A DNA stretch of 64,000 nt from Medicago truncatula (Eukaryota; Streptophyta; Magnoliopsida; Fabales; Fabaceae). The position numbers and the translations under genes are program-made. Below, in pieces: positions 9,744 to 22,800 of this stretch. How positions within the stretch are numbered: position 1 is the stretch's first letter; each line of letters begins with the position of its first letter. The stretch spans positions 6,226,501 to 6,290,500 of the forward strand of contig NC_053045.1 of assembly GCF_003473485.1 (NCBI RefSeq). The letters run 5' to 3'. Below the pieces are notes generated by a model that was not told where the DNA came from, searched no databases, and worked only from the letters and a program-made list of their open reading frames with translations.

Positions 9744-11502
9744 ACGTCCCTTCTCCAAAATGATGTGAGCGTTTCGGGATCTCCACAAGGGCCACACAAG
9801 GGCAATGAGGAACTATTGAACTTTTATTTTGTTTGTCAGTTGCTGTTTTGGATAATCTTGATCAAGTTGATTTATGTTACTCTTTTGGATTATGTTTATG
9901 ACATATGGTTATGGTATTTGAATATTTTTTTGTCAATGGATCGAGATTTTATGTGATATATGTGACTCTGTTGGATGTTTCGTGTCTTGAATTTCGCTTA
10001 GATTTGTGGTGTAGAGAATCGGTACTATTTTTATAGATTGAGTGAAATAGTCGGTTATGTGTTTATTGGTTAGGTTAAATTGTTGATTGTGCTTTGTAAT
10101 TTTTGTGCTTGTAATTGTAGACATTTGATTTGGTCGATAATATTAAGCACACCATTGAGTTTAAGTTTATAGGACACATTGCCAATGGGTCTTTAGGACC
10201 AATGACACCCTCTTTAAAACAGACAAAATTGGGAGGATGACTGTTTTGGAATATTGGATGATTTTTTTTCTTCTTCTAGTGTTTGTAGATTTGCTTATTG
10301 AGTAGTTTGATTAGTTTTTGATTTTGAGACGATTAAACACCGATCAGGTTTTGTCCACGGTTGAAATTTCTTTTATGGCTAATCATAAGAGTAGTGATAT
10401 ATTGTACATTATTGCATCCTCTAATTTGGACTATCCAGATCTGTAAAAATTTCCTTCCTTTGTTTTTGGTTCCTTAATAAAAATTTCCTTCCTTAATGGT
10501 CAATTTTCGCTTCACCCAGTTTTTAAGTTCATGGACATGTATCTAGAGATGGTTTAATAAGTTGCATTTTGTGCTATTTTATCACTGTTGTAGCTTATAT
10601 GCATGGTAACAACGATAACTATTTATGAAGTTGAAGCATGTGACGTACTGATCCCAAACCCTCGTTTTTTCGGTAGATTAATTCGCCCGTTTTGGGGTTT
10701 GATTCAATCCATCTGTTAAATGAGTCGTATCGTATCCGTGGCTGCCGTAACTAGGGAATGCTGATGTTGGGTTAACATTTTTGATTGAATTAGTGTCATG
10801 AGCTTCATCTGATGTTTGAAAATAAAGTCTTTTCTCTAAACTTGGTAGGATTCTTTTAGCAAACTGTTTATTTATTTATTTATTTATTTTTTTGTAGGTG
10901 TTCAGTAGAAGAGATTTGATGTTTATTAGGTATTAATATTAAAAAAATTATAAAACAAGTTATTTGATCCCACTTAAGCATTAAAATATAAAAGCTCTAT
11001 TGTGGATGCTTTTAATTCTTTCACTTATCTGATTTGGATGTTTTAATTTTTTTTTGCTAAAATCTGATATCAATTTTCCTATCAAAAGAAGATAATATCC
11101 TAAGTGACTATAATATTACCTATTGCTGTTGAAAAACAAAATTGAACCTGATCAAGGTCTCATGTTTAAATGTATTTATAATGGATGCATTGGTTGAGAC
11201 TTGACAACAACAAACTTGAAAAGAATCTCATATCATGTCGACCAAGAACGTTCGTAGTAAAATCTGAAGAGAATTATTACATTGAAAGAGCATGCAATCC
11301 TACAAAAGAGATTGCAATTGTAAGCTAGAAGTATCTATGAAATATTTTCATTTGTTGAACTTTCATGTTTTTCTCCTCTGAAAAAATGTTTGACTACATC
11401 CTAGTTAGTAAAATGAAGAAAGGACTTTATTTTCTACAATTTCAACTGCATTTGCATTTGCAAAATGTCCCCATAGAAACCACTCCATGAAATTGATTGA
11501 GC
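9744..11502. other. Intergenic, no gene recognised
   Basis: This is the unique flank to the right of the NCR array. Short open frames (9606-9797 minus, 9765-9956 plus, 9933-10124 minus) resemble no family I know and lack coherent exon signals. An ATTT microsatellite lies at about 10869-10893. The last few hundred bases should contain the 3' UTR and downstream region of the uncoupling protein gene. Confidence 0.5.
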
Positions 11503-14500
11503 TCATGACGACTGTAAACTTTTGGCGAACTTTTTAGCCTGCATGAGATGAGAGAAACATGTGAGAAAAGTTACAAACACAAATCAATAGCGAAAGTATG
11601 TATGTTTACTTAGCCAAAACAGACCCAGAATGCATTTTTTGGAGTATATGGCTAGGCCATTATCATGAACGAGAAAAACAGAAGAGAAACGTAGAAGAGT
11701 ATTCATATTGTACCTGTTCTAGGGTTAGAAACATAATCACGTTCCAAGATCCTAGCCGTCCAAAATTTGGGAGGAACCCTTTATAAAACGCCAAAGGTCC
11801 CTGAGAAACATCAAATTACACAGCCAATCAGTTATGATAAAGGACAACCCTTTGATAAGATAGCCCCTTGTTTAACTCAATTTAAAGGTAAATGACAGAG
11901 AAAAGGTGTGTAAATGTCCACTTTCTCATACACGTAAACCAACCGAAACAAATAAAATAAAATAGAATAAAAGGTGACATATAAGTTCAACCTGCTAAGC
12001 TTGTGCACTATACCAACTAGATACAATTTTTCTTAAAGGCAAATTTTAATGGTTAGTCTGTTAAAGGAAAGGGAAAATTGTTAGCAGCAGAGGTCGAACC
12101 CTGGACCATTCTTAAAACTTCTTTGATGTCCCAGCCCACACCATTGGGCTAACACCTTCGGGGGGAAAACCAAAAATATAATTAGATATGATAAAATGGT
12201 CAAAATAATTTTATGCACCCACCTTAACAGTAAAGGATCTACATAAAGTTAGTGATTGTACCAAATCCAAATATGACGGTTAATGTTTATAACAGAGCAA
12301 AATAGTAACAGTGGAAGAAAACATACATCATTCTTTAAGGTTTTGACAAAGCAATCAAGGGTGCTTTTGTAACTAGAATCTCCCATCATTCTCGACTTGA
12401 CCTGCATATTCACCAAAAGGAAGATAGAACATCAGAATTATTAGTAGAAAGGTAAGAATGAACAAGCTAGAAGCTCACTTCATCTTGTTCACCCAATATG
12501 AAAATGAAACAGTAAAAAAGTATTTCTATACATCCACATTAATGGACCTTAAAGAGATCAGCTGTTGTTAATGACAATCTTTTTTTTTAATAAGTTATAA
12601 GAGCAAACTGATTCTACCATTGTGTAATCATTCTGGAATTTTTATCTAATCATGGTTTGATTAGGGGAAACTAGAGACAAATTCATATTATATGTTGATC
12701 AAGCCAAGCCAACGATGTATATATAGTACACACTTAAAAATTACCACATCAACCGGGGAGCCGATACAGACAGCGAAAAACCCTGCTCCAAGGCCAGCAA
12801 AGAGATGAGTTACAACATTGTCGGTGAATCCCGGAATTTTCAAAATAGTCTGCATAAAAACATTAGTTATTAAAAAAATTTCAGCTTTGTCTACAAAACA
12901 AATACTATGCAACGCAGATCACAATGCATACTATAAATTACCTGTTTCACTTGATCATAGCTAGCTAGTTCAGCAGCGTTGATAATACCATTTCTCGCTA
13001 TGTTGGGACCAAGCCCTGTCCATAGAGCTCGAACTCCTTCCTGAGTGTTAAATGCAGATTTTTAAAAACCAAAAAAAATGAAATACATATTTCTCTTTCA
13101 TAAATCATGTTAGGTTAAATGTATAGACCTGTCTCACGATTGACGAATAAGCATTCAAAGATCCAGAGTAGCGCCTGGGAACACCAGGAGGTAATTTTCC
13201 TTCTGCTTGAAGTCTTACTTTGACAAGATCAGTTGGATTTGCCACCATAATTGCCACAGCACCTGTTGATGTAACAAATTGAAGAGTTGTAGGCAGTGAG
13301 TATCAAGGTAGAGAAAACACAAATACATGTTAGGAAAAAGTACATAATCCCAACATATTAAAATAAATTCAAATCAGAGCTCACAGTGGCACAGAAACAC
13401 TATTCCGACAACAACTTCCAGAATTGAGCTATACCTGTCGTAAATGCAGCTAGAATTTTCTTTGACAGTGGAACATCGCCAACATGGTCACTCCCCGTGT
13501 AGAAAGTCTTAACCTGTTAATCACCATGCGATTCATAGATAAATAATCATACAATATAGATGAACTCAAATAAGTGAACAAGTTTGTGATAAAGATTCGA
13601 ATCTCACAGGCTCATACAACCCAATTCTTAATCCTCCATACAAACATTGACGATGTAGCCCTGGCACAATGCCCTTCCAGAGTGCTGAAAGACCTTCTTC
13701 CCTGGCAATTGTTCCAACTGTTCCCAGCATACCCTTATATTTAGGCAAGGAGGATACATCACCAGCTACAGCTTGCTTTTGAAGTTGAAGCCTAACTTTG
13801 GCGGTGTCCAAAGGTATGGTACAAACCTATATCAATTACAAGAACGTTTGAGCAAGAACTTCAATATATGGCTCCAAGTGAGTACTTATAAAAACGGTAT
13901 GAGAACTAACAAATGAACATGACATGAGAAACACAAAAAGTAACCAGTAATAAATATATGACTAGTGAAATCAAACTCGATTGTTAGCAAATCAGGACAA
14001 AAATTCGGCATATCCAGGGAATATTGTCACTAAATAAACCTATGACAATGTAGAAACTGTTTAAATAGAAGATAATTTGATAGAGTATTCAACTTTGTCA
14101 CGTATAACTTTAATGCCAACAAAGTTCAATCAATAAAAGCTAGATCTGCATGTGCATAATTGCATACTGTATTTGGATGATAGGAAATGAAGGGGAATAT
14201 AAAGGGAACGAAGGGAAGGGGGGGAGTTCCTTGTTCCTTTGATTATCTTCCAAATAAGGTGAATGATATTTTTGTCTCAATCGCTCCCTTCCATTCACCG
14301 AAAAATATCCTACCACCCATACAGCATTACAATTTCCATGTCAAACATCTTCTGTCCAACAATTAAATTCCAACATGTACAATAAAAACCAACAAGGATG
14401 GTAAATAAAACTCTTGATCCACCTCATTGAAACAACAAACAACCCGAATTACAACCCTTTCATTTCATCACACCAGACTAGAGCACTCAAAACCCATTGT

Positions 14501-15490
14501 AAATGACCACCATTAACTAATCACAACTAGATAAACCAAAAGTAAAAATAATGGAGTAATGTGTTAGGCCCGGGATCTAACTTTTATATGGTAAAGAAAG
14601 CTTACTTCACGAGCGCTTCACACAAAAACATTATAAAAACAAAAGCGTTCAATAAGTTTAGTCCCTATAAAATTTAACTTTTTGCTATGTTTTTAGGGTG
14701 CGTTTGATTTGCTACAAAACAAAGGATTGTACCAAACAACTTTTATTGTACCCTGTTTGATTTAAAAACTGGTTTTTTGATAGAACAAAACAAGTAGCAA
14801 GGGACTAGACAAAATAAACATGAGACAACTTTTTGTCCAGAGGATAGACAAATCAAGAAAACCAAAATACCCTTTTTATTTTACAACATAAAAAATACTT
14901 TCTCTATCTTCCTCCATGACAATTTTGTTTTGTCATGTAATGTTCTGTCCTATGAAGCACGGACACTCCTCGGATTAGGCGTGTCCCGGCGGTGGACACG
15001 ACATGACACCGACACATATAATTACACTTAATTATGTGATTTTCTCAAATTATTAATGGTGTCGTGTGTCAGTAGTGTCCGTGTCGTGTCCTGTGTCCAT
15101 ATTCGTGCTTCATAGGTTCTGTCCAATACTTATTGTTTTGCAAATCAAAGGCACCCTTAGTCTTTGTAATACTTTTTAGTCACTACAAATCACAAAAGTG
15201 GATCTTAGTCACTCATATCCGCAAATTGTTGGCAACCCTTTTGAATAAACAAACATAATTCAACTAAATTACACAAAAATGTTCGCTTGATCATAAAATT
15301 TTCAGCTGAACTGATATCACAGAAGAAATTAGAACTAGCAAATCCATTCCATTGAAATACAAGTGAGACCAGATCCATGACAACCACAATAAAGCAGCAA
15401 TGTAAATAATACCTCAGCGAAACATGCGGAGAAAGCACTGCTAGCGAAGGTTGGACCAAATGAGAGGTTGGATTTGGAATCTGCAACCAT
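11503..15490 (-). CDS. UCP1: Mitochondrial uncoupling protein (UCP1/PUMP type), 9 exons
   Basis: This inner-membrane carrier dissipates the proton gradient and, in plants, is also reported to exchange amino and dicarboxylic acids. Minus-strand coding exons are 15413-15490, 13608-13826, 13435-13513, 13129-13262, 12942-13040, 12745-12849, 12327-12401, 11714-11800 and 11503-11538. All have GT-AG junctions and a continuous frame, giving 303 residues against about 306 for Arabidopsis UCP1. The three mitochondrial carrier signatures are present, one per repeat: [18 protein letters not shown] and PVDVVKSRM. The N terminus is [11 protein letters not shown] and the C terminus [11 protein letters not shown]. 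Start chosen at 15490 because MVA-like starts are typical of the family and the frame upstream is not conserved. Intron 1 (13827-15412) is large and holds nested MITEs; intron 7 holds a tRNA-like repeat. Every splice site checked is intact, so the gene looks functional. Confidence 0.95.
12060..12170 (-). repeat. tRNA-like SINE remnant in UCP intron 7
   Basis: Read on the minus strand, GTTAGCCCAATGGTGTGG resembles a pol III A box, and GGGTTCGACCTC about 45 bases on resembles a B box. No clear poly(A) or target duplication was found. Assignment is tentative. Confidence 0.4.
14696..15156. mobile_element. PIF/Harbinger-like MITE in UCP intron 1
   Basis: The left end is GGGTGCGTTTGATTTGC and the right end is the complement of GGGTGCCTTTGATTTGC. 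TTA flanks both sides (14693-14695 and 15157-15159), the three-base duplication of PIF/Harbinger elements. It is interrupted by a second MITE at 14950-15115. Confidence 0.8.
14950..15115. mobile_element. hAT-like MITE nested in the Harbinger-like MITE
   Basis: The perfect 12-base terminal inverted repeat CTATGAAGCACG is flanked by GTTCTGTC on both sides (14942-14949 and 15116-15123). The interior has repeated GTGTCxGTGTC motifs. Diverged relatives without clear ends lie at about 17500-17625, 18050-18215 and 32980-33060. Confidence 0.8.
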
Positions 15491-17279
15491 GGCAACAATA
15501 ATGAAGAAGGAATCGAAAGGTTGCGTTGCGTGTGAGAAATGAGAGTTGAGAATTTGGGTTGTTCTTTTTTCTTTTTCTTTGATCGCTGTGTATTTCGAAA
15601 TTGGAATTGGAATGGTCAATTATTATTGTTTTGGAAGTTTTCTTATGCGGCAATTAGGCACCGTCCTAATGGAAGCAACTTACACGTTCTTTGTTCGATT
15701 AGCAATCTAAGTCAATATTACAATATTAATTAATTAATTGACTCAAATCAAATTTGTAATTTTTTATTACAAAATTTAGGGTAATGGGATGGTCCTAATT
15801 TAAGACAAGGAAGATCTTCATGTTACAAATGTATTTACATTTATCTTCTCTGAAGACACTAGCGAATTTTGAATTTAAGAAAACTCTAACACGTATATGT
15901 AAGTGAAGGAATTAGAGTTTAAACCCCAATTACGGTGTTTAGCTTAGCAATTTTTACATTTTCATCGGCCAAGTTAGGATTTTTAAACTAGTCAATTTAG
16001 TTATCAAAGGTATTATTTTATCTTTAATTTAATTCATTACTATTAAAATCAACTAAAAGTTCATAAACTATACTCACATTGATCAATTTGATCTCTTTCA
16101 TAGAAAATCCATCAATTGGATCATATGATTAAAAATTACAGATAATATTGTATTTGCTCATATGATTAATGTTTATATCATATCATTTTGTTTTTTAATT
16201 TTACCTCTCTTATCTCAATTGAAAAAATTAAATATAAGTTTTTTGACTGAATAAATAAATATAAAATAAATATATGCCGTTTTATATTTATAAATTAGTT
16301 TGATTTTACTAAACACCGCAAATTCAATGTACTACATTATCAATTATATGTTATACTCTATGAGTAAATTTATCATCTATCAATTACTTTTTACTAATCG
16401 GAGCCGAAGTAGTCATGAACTGGTATATAACTCTTTCTCTCATATATGTTGCTCATATTGATTTAGTAAATTAGGTGACAAGTTTGAACCCAAGACTTCC
16501 AACTCTTTATCTTATAGATCAAACTAGATGACTTACCTAACCTCAATGTCTCTTGTGCATTGCTGATGATTGAAAGCTTATGCTTTAAAAGATAATCACA
16601 AGAACTTCCTTTGTGATTCTTATCAGTATCATGTCGATATTGGTTATGAGAAAATTTTGATTTAAATCTATCTCAGGTAATCCTACAAATTTACTACTAC
16701 TTTTCATAAAAAAATAATATAAAAATTGACACTTCTTTTATTTCCTTTAAATAATTCCCTAGCTGCAAATGTAAGGAAGTTGTGCATTACTGCATTCTGA
16801 ATCAAAAGGAGGAAATACTCATCGTTTATACACTTAATGTGTATGTGATTCTTATCGTTAGGCTCTTTCATAAAAAAAATGTTCTTTCTTTTAAGAGTAC
16901 ATAGATTTTCACAAATAATAGGTTACTTGTTCACATGATTTATATTGAAAGTTTCTTCTATGATGAAGCAATTGCAAGTGATCGAAGAAATCAAAGCAAA
17001 TTGACAATGACTACCTAAGAAATATCAATGAAACTCAAGCCCACATCTAAAAGTTTACGGTCAATATGTCCCTTCGAGGACATTTGATAAAATTGGAACG
17101 AACGGTCAATATGTCCCTTCGAGGACATCTATAAAATTGGAACGATACAGAGAAAGGTTTACGGCCAATATACCTACAGCCAGGGAAAAATAAGTTGGGG
17201 GTGGGGGTGGGGTGGTGGTCCTCTCATATGTAAATTACAGAATCCTCTTCGATTGTGATCATGTTAATTTTACTAGTTT
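15491..17279. other. Intergenic between UCP and transporter genes
   Basis: The first ~150 bases should be the UCP 5' UTR and promoter. The rest is AT-rich with no recognisable gene. A direct duplication of about 45 bases (ACGGTCAATATGTCCCTTCG) starts at 17057 and 17102. Confidence 0.5.
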
Positions 17280-19800
17280 CTAAGTAAATCTCTTCTTGGT
17301 TTCACTATACAATATAACTCCAATAATGGTGAGAACATAGCCAAGCATTCCTATCATTGAAACAGGGTTTTGAAATATCAAAATTGAGATCACCACGGCA
17401 ACTGCTCCCTTTGCATTTCCCAACACCTGAAAATATTTGACAAAAATAATCCCATTAAATGTCTTTTTATCTGCTTAATTAAGCTTCCGTAAGTGTTTAG
17501 TGGCCAACACTTATCAGGGCCGACACCGACACAACACCAATACATGTGGTTACGTCGAATATTTCACATTCTCATCTATCAATGTTGATGTGTCAATGTT
17601 GTGTCTGATGTCCGTGTTTCATAGTTTAGTGTATACGATGCATGAAATGAAATAAGTTGAAATGTGTGGAAAATGAATAAGTCAGTATATTAGACGTAAA
17701 GTAATCTATGGTATTGAGACATACCTGAAGGGTAAGTGCACTTGTATATTTGGTCACCAAAAAATTTGTGAGGTTCACAAAATATGCAAGAGAGGAACTC
17801 AAAAGTAGATACCAGAAAATTCTGATATCCTCACTAGCAAGCTCCATAGTGATTCTAAGCACGTTTCCCTCTATCAACAATGTTGCAGGGAGTAAGACCA
17901 ACATTGCTATAGGTGCCATGTAAAGCAACAGGTTCATAGAATTCAACTTTTCTCTGAAAAGTATCAAAATTATTTGAAGTAAGTTTAAAGGGAAGTAGAT
18001 AATTGCACAACCAATTTGCACTTGTAGAATGTTTCACCGACACTTCTGATTAAAGGTATGGTCGGTGTTCAACACAGACAAGGACACACAGCAGCACATG
18101 TGATTACATTCAATTGATTTATTGTCTCAAATTACCACTAGTTTCGATGTATAAGTGTCATTGTCAGTGACGTGTCTATTGTTCATGTATGTGTCACTGC
18201 TTCATAGTCTTTTATGACAAATATCTTGTATATAACAATGACAAAACAAATAGAATCGGATCCGGATTATGTGCGGCCAACGGATCATGACAACATACAT
18301 TTGCCGCAGTCACGTAATCTGAACTATTTGATCAAGATTTAACTACTCGTTTTCCAACTTTGTAAATCAGATTGCAAAGTAAGTTGGAATGTGAGTCGTC
18401 AACTCTTGATCAGGCTGTCTGGATTGCTTGACTACGATTTCCTATCTACAAAGAATCCAAATTCAATAAGATCATTACCCTTCCGAAGACAACAAAATAT
18501 CTTGAAGCACTGATTTAAATGCTCTGGCAGCTGTTGATGCAACACAGATTATAAATCCAAATAGATGAAAACTTGGTTCACCCTGCAGAAATAATGTTGC
18601 ATGTGAGATTGATGAAAAACAATTTGATTATTGAAGGAATTAGAATATAGGTAATTCAAGCATTTACTTTTAATCATATCAAACTTACCAAATCAAGTTC
18701 CTTAAAGATTAAATGAGCTAAATTTCAATACAATCATTTTCAACAAACTAATTTCATTTGAATTGACTTTTGATTAACATTCACCCAAAAACACTAAAAC
18801 TAATATAACAAAAAATGATTGGCGCGTGTTTGGTCTAGTGGAAGAGGTTGGTCCCACAACATGACCAACCTAAGGTTCGAATTTCCATTATGAAATGTGT
18901 CAACATTTCACAATAATTTTGACAAAATCTAGTTTGGATTCTAAAAAATTATGACGGATTACCAGAATATCTCCATGATTTTGAGAAAAGTTACTCTCTA
19001 ATACGACAAAATCATGTTATCACAGTTATTTCGCCAAATTTAACGTCAATCCAATCATACACTAAAACAATTCAAAATTCAAAACTAGCATTGACTTATT
19101 TATCACCCATTGGACTTGACATTTTCATTCTCTTATTTGGATTTCCGATAATTATGACGGAATATTGTCCAAGATTTTGAGACAAATTACACTCTAATAC
19201 GACAAAATTATGTTATCACGATTACTTCGCGCAAATTATGTGTCAATCCAATCATGCACTAAAACAATTCAAATCCAAAACTAATAACATAAGATAAAAC
19301 AAAAATTCTTAAAATTATAAAGAGATTGAAGATTGAAAATTATTTACCCCACTAGCAATGACAACACCAGCAACAACAGGCAAAAGAGTAGCATAAGTAA
19401 CCCAAGCCTCTCTTTTTCTACTCACAACATAAGCAAAAACAGCGGTGAAAAAAGGTGTAGTAGCACCAATAGCTTGATTAAACGACACCGGAATATAATT
19501 CAACGACATGTTCCCGCAAACAACGGAGAAACAAAACACAACACTCAAACCACAGATCTTGAACAACTGATTCTTAGATTGCACATTCTGCAAAGGTACA
19601 ATATCCATAACAGAAATTCCAACGTAACTGAAAACTGAACACAACATCATGTGACACATGGTGAGGAAAACCGGGAACTTGTAACCATAGCTGCTTAACA
19701 AGTACTTGTTCATTAGAAGAACACCAATGTTTGAAGTGTACCATGATATTACAACCATAATTGTTGGCCATGGAATTGAGTTTTTCATCATCTGGGTCAT
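17280..19800 (-). CDS. Nucleotide-sugar / triose-phosphate-type transporter, 4 exons
   Basis: This Golgi-type multi-pass carrier of the TPT/NST superfamily is close in sequence to the Arabidopsis At5g05820/At3g11320 group, related to UDP-uronic acid transporters. Minus-strand exons are 19348-19800, 18479-18582, 17725-17953 and 17280-17426, joined by GT-AG sites in frame, for 310 residues. Visible family motifs are [20 protein letters not shown] near the N terminus, [20 protein letters not shown], the TPT-type KREAW block, and [20 protein letters not shown] near the C terminus. Start 19800 is the first true ATG in the frame; the open frame reaches 19815 only through a TTG. A second ATG pair lies 3-4 codons in. 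It probably supplies UDP-sugars for cell-wall polysaccharides, but the substrate cannot be read from the sequence. Intron 1 contains a ~205-base internal duplication. Confidence 0.9.
18821..18890 (+). repeat. tRNA-like SINE fragment in transporter intron 1
   Basis: TTTGGTCTAGTGGAAGAGG resembles an A box and AAGGTTCGAATTTCC, about 30 bases later, a B box. No tail or target duplication is apparent. Confidence 0.4.
18940..19290. repeat. Diverged tandem duplication in transporter intron 1
   Basis: Two copies about 205 bases apart begin at ATTATGACGGA (near 18947 and 19151). They share blocks such as CTCTAATACGACAAAAT and GTCAATCCAATCAT. Substitutions between copies show that this duplication is older than the NCR array. 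Confidence 0.7.
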
Positions 19801-22800
19801 TATGGATTTGATCAAAATTCAATATTTTTTTTTTGTTGGATTTCTTCAAAGAAAGATAAAAAAACAAAGGCTTTGTAATAAGGTTGTAGATAGAATGAAT
19901 AAATGGTTCATCCTAAATGCATGTAGAGAAGGGAATCAATCTAATTCAATGGTGATTTTTGGGTTTGGAATCATTTTCGAGGATTGGAAACTGAAACTGA
20001 ACATTTTTTGTTAGGTGCATGGATGTAACGTTCCAAAAGTTTGATGATTTTGAGGATGATTTTGGTAATTACTTGAATGAGACACTTTACCTGATTATAT
20101 TTTTGAGGATGATTTAGACTATGTAATGATGCAGTCATTGCATCCTTTTGCCGCTATCAAATTCCTAAACCAAGGAGATTTTAGTCACTTTTATTTTAAT
20201 AATTTTTTTAAAAACACAATATGTGACACGAGTGACTAATTCGAGGGGTCAAATTCCACCATCAACTAGTCGGGCTTCGTTTAAAATTTGCACCGGAGAA
20301 ATGAAATCTAAGGTCTTAGAGGAGCACGATCCAAGTTCGATTCTCAACACCATCATAGACAAGGGCGGTTCTAAGGCCCGACGAGTCTGGGCAGTTGCCC
20401 GGACTTCGGCCCAATTTTTTTGCAATTTCTTATGTAATTTCTTATATAAATCCTTATAAATTGGGCAATTTCTTTAAATTTTTTTATTATTTCTTATATA
20501 AACCCCTATAAATATGTTGCAATTTTTTTTTTGCACATGCTTTATAATAATTCTGGCTCTGCCAGTGATCATAGACACTCAAGTGGGTTTTTAGTCACTT
20601 ATTTTTAAATCTAAAAGTATAGATTTTATTTTAATTATAAAAATATAGATATTTAGATGTCTTAACCATTTGGTTCAGAACTTGATATCTTATCGGTGGC
20701 TATGAATTATTATTTTTTTTTAGAAATATCAACCTCTTAAATGGATTTCACGCAAAAGATACATTTAATATAATAAAACAAAAAAAAAAAAGAGCGGATA
20801 AATCACATGATCGTGTGCATACAAGAATTTAATTTAATTATTTTATTTCTCGTATCATAGATTCATAGTATCATTTAAAAAAAAAACTAAAATATAACTT
20901 TTATTTTGAAGAATCGAATCTAAAACTTTAACGAAAAATACACTCTTAAATTTCAAACCAATACCACGTGACTAAACCAAGTGGGGAAAAGAAAATGTTT
21001 GAGTGTTGTTCGGTTTTAATTTCATACCGTGTCGATATTTCAGTTAAGTTTAATACTATACGCAGTAGCGTGAGTATTGTTTATTAGTATGTGTGTGCAA
21101 TTACATGTGATTCATTCCTAACAAACTTAAATACAAAACTTTAACATTTAGTGAATAAATAACATTTACTTCAAAAAAGTAACATACTTGTTAGTTCCAT
21201 TTAGACACTGACAACTAAATTGCCGGCCTAAAGTTAATTACAAGAACATTTGGCTTAATCTGTATTAACTTTTGCATGGTTTTAAGCTTTAATTTCTATT
21301 TATATTTCTTGTCCCCCACAATTCATTGTCCACCGGATTGCTTATCTTTTTCTTTGTTTATAGTAGTACTTTGTTTCATTTTCATTTTCACATGCAATTG
21401 CTAAAATAACATTAAGTGAACAGATTTAAAAACTATATCTTTGCTTCCACTATAAATAGCTAACTACCTATTTGTGCATATTATTATTGTGGTTCATGCT
21501 CGTGCAAACAATAATCTTTAAATACTTGGCATAATCTATTTATTTTTTTATTTTTTTTGTCAAGAGCATAATCTAATTCTAAAGTTACTACAGTCTATAT
21601 GTTAAAATGTAATCATTAAACTAATTTATTAGTACCAAAAATAAAATAAAAATGAAACTTCCAATATATAGTTTTGATTGATTGACAAGCAGATAAAGAT
21701 GAAAATGATGTCAAAATCTAGTCATTTGTCATTGTGAACATCGTTTACCCCTTGACAAATCACTCAAGATAATGTCAAGGATGTTATCATGGGATCTAAC
21801 AAGAGTGATCAATAAAGTTCAACAATTACTGTAACAAACGAAGTTATTGTGAAGAAAAAAGAGCACTCTTCATTAATTTCCAAAACCTGGCAAGTAATTA
21901 AAATGAGGTGAATTTGTAAAATTTACAATTCAATCAATAATAAAAAAAATGTAAAACTAGTCCCAATCAGGGATTTTAAACGCTTATGATGAAAATTAAT
22001 TGTAAAACTAATTTGGAAGCCTTGTGGCATACTTAACCACTTGAGTGTAGCTGTAGCCAAGCTAAATATTCTGTTTTCTACCCATGTTTCAATCCATTTC
22101 TTGATAATTGGTGCATACAACAAATTGACATTTGTATATAATTGAATCCTAATTTCATATGACAAATACAGAATAGTGAACCAACCCTAGAAACAAAGAA
22201 GAAAATTGAGTACATTAAAGACTGATAGCACAATATTGGAACCAGTCAGTGCTTAAGTCAAAAACAGTTGCACTCATGTCATCCCACCAGTTATCACTAC
22301 TACGGGGGATTAAAAAGAGCGTTGCACAAGCGGCAAGCTCAAAGCTGATGCAAGCAAACCAAAGGACGATGTAAATGTCCAATTCAAAGTACTCCAACTG
22401 CACAAACCTCAGTCGTTCCCGAAAGAGTTGCCTAGCGGTATGAATTGAGATGCTAAAGAAGTTCTATATAGGAGATCTATTGTTTCATTCTTGCGGCTAA
22501 CATTTTCCATTTCCCCTAACAAATTAACCATTAACATTTGCTTAATAAAAAAAAACCTCGGACCCTGATAATGCCATGTCTAGATACCATTTGTGGACGA
22601 TTTGAAATCCAGACTTAAGGTCTAAGGGTTGTAAATCATCTTGAAACCATGAACCCACCTTAGCCAGGAACGAGTCACACAGATTGCGTGTCTGCTGTAA
22701 GCAGTCCTACTTGGCAATTGAAGAGATGGATTCTGCAAATCTAACATGTGACCTTTAGTCACATGACAAAATATCCAACCGTTGCGCCAAGACTTCCCTT

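Noticed and set aside
19333..19638. Plus-strand open frame of 101 codons
   Set aside because: It is antisense to exon 1 of the transporter, which has clear homology on the other strand.
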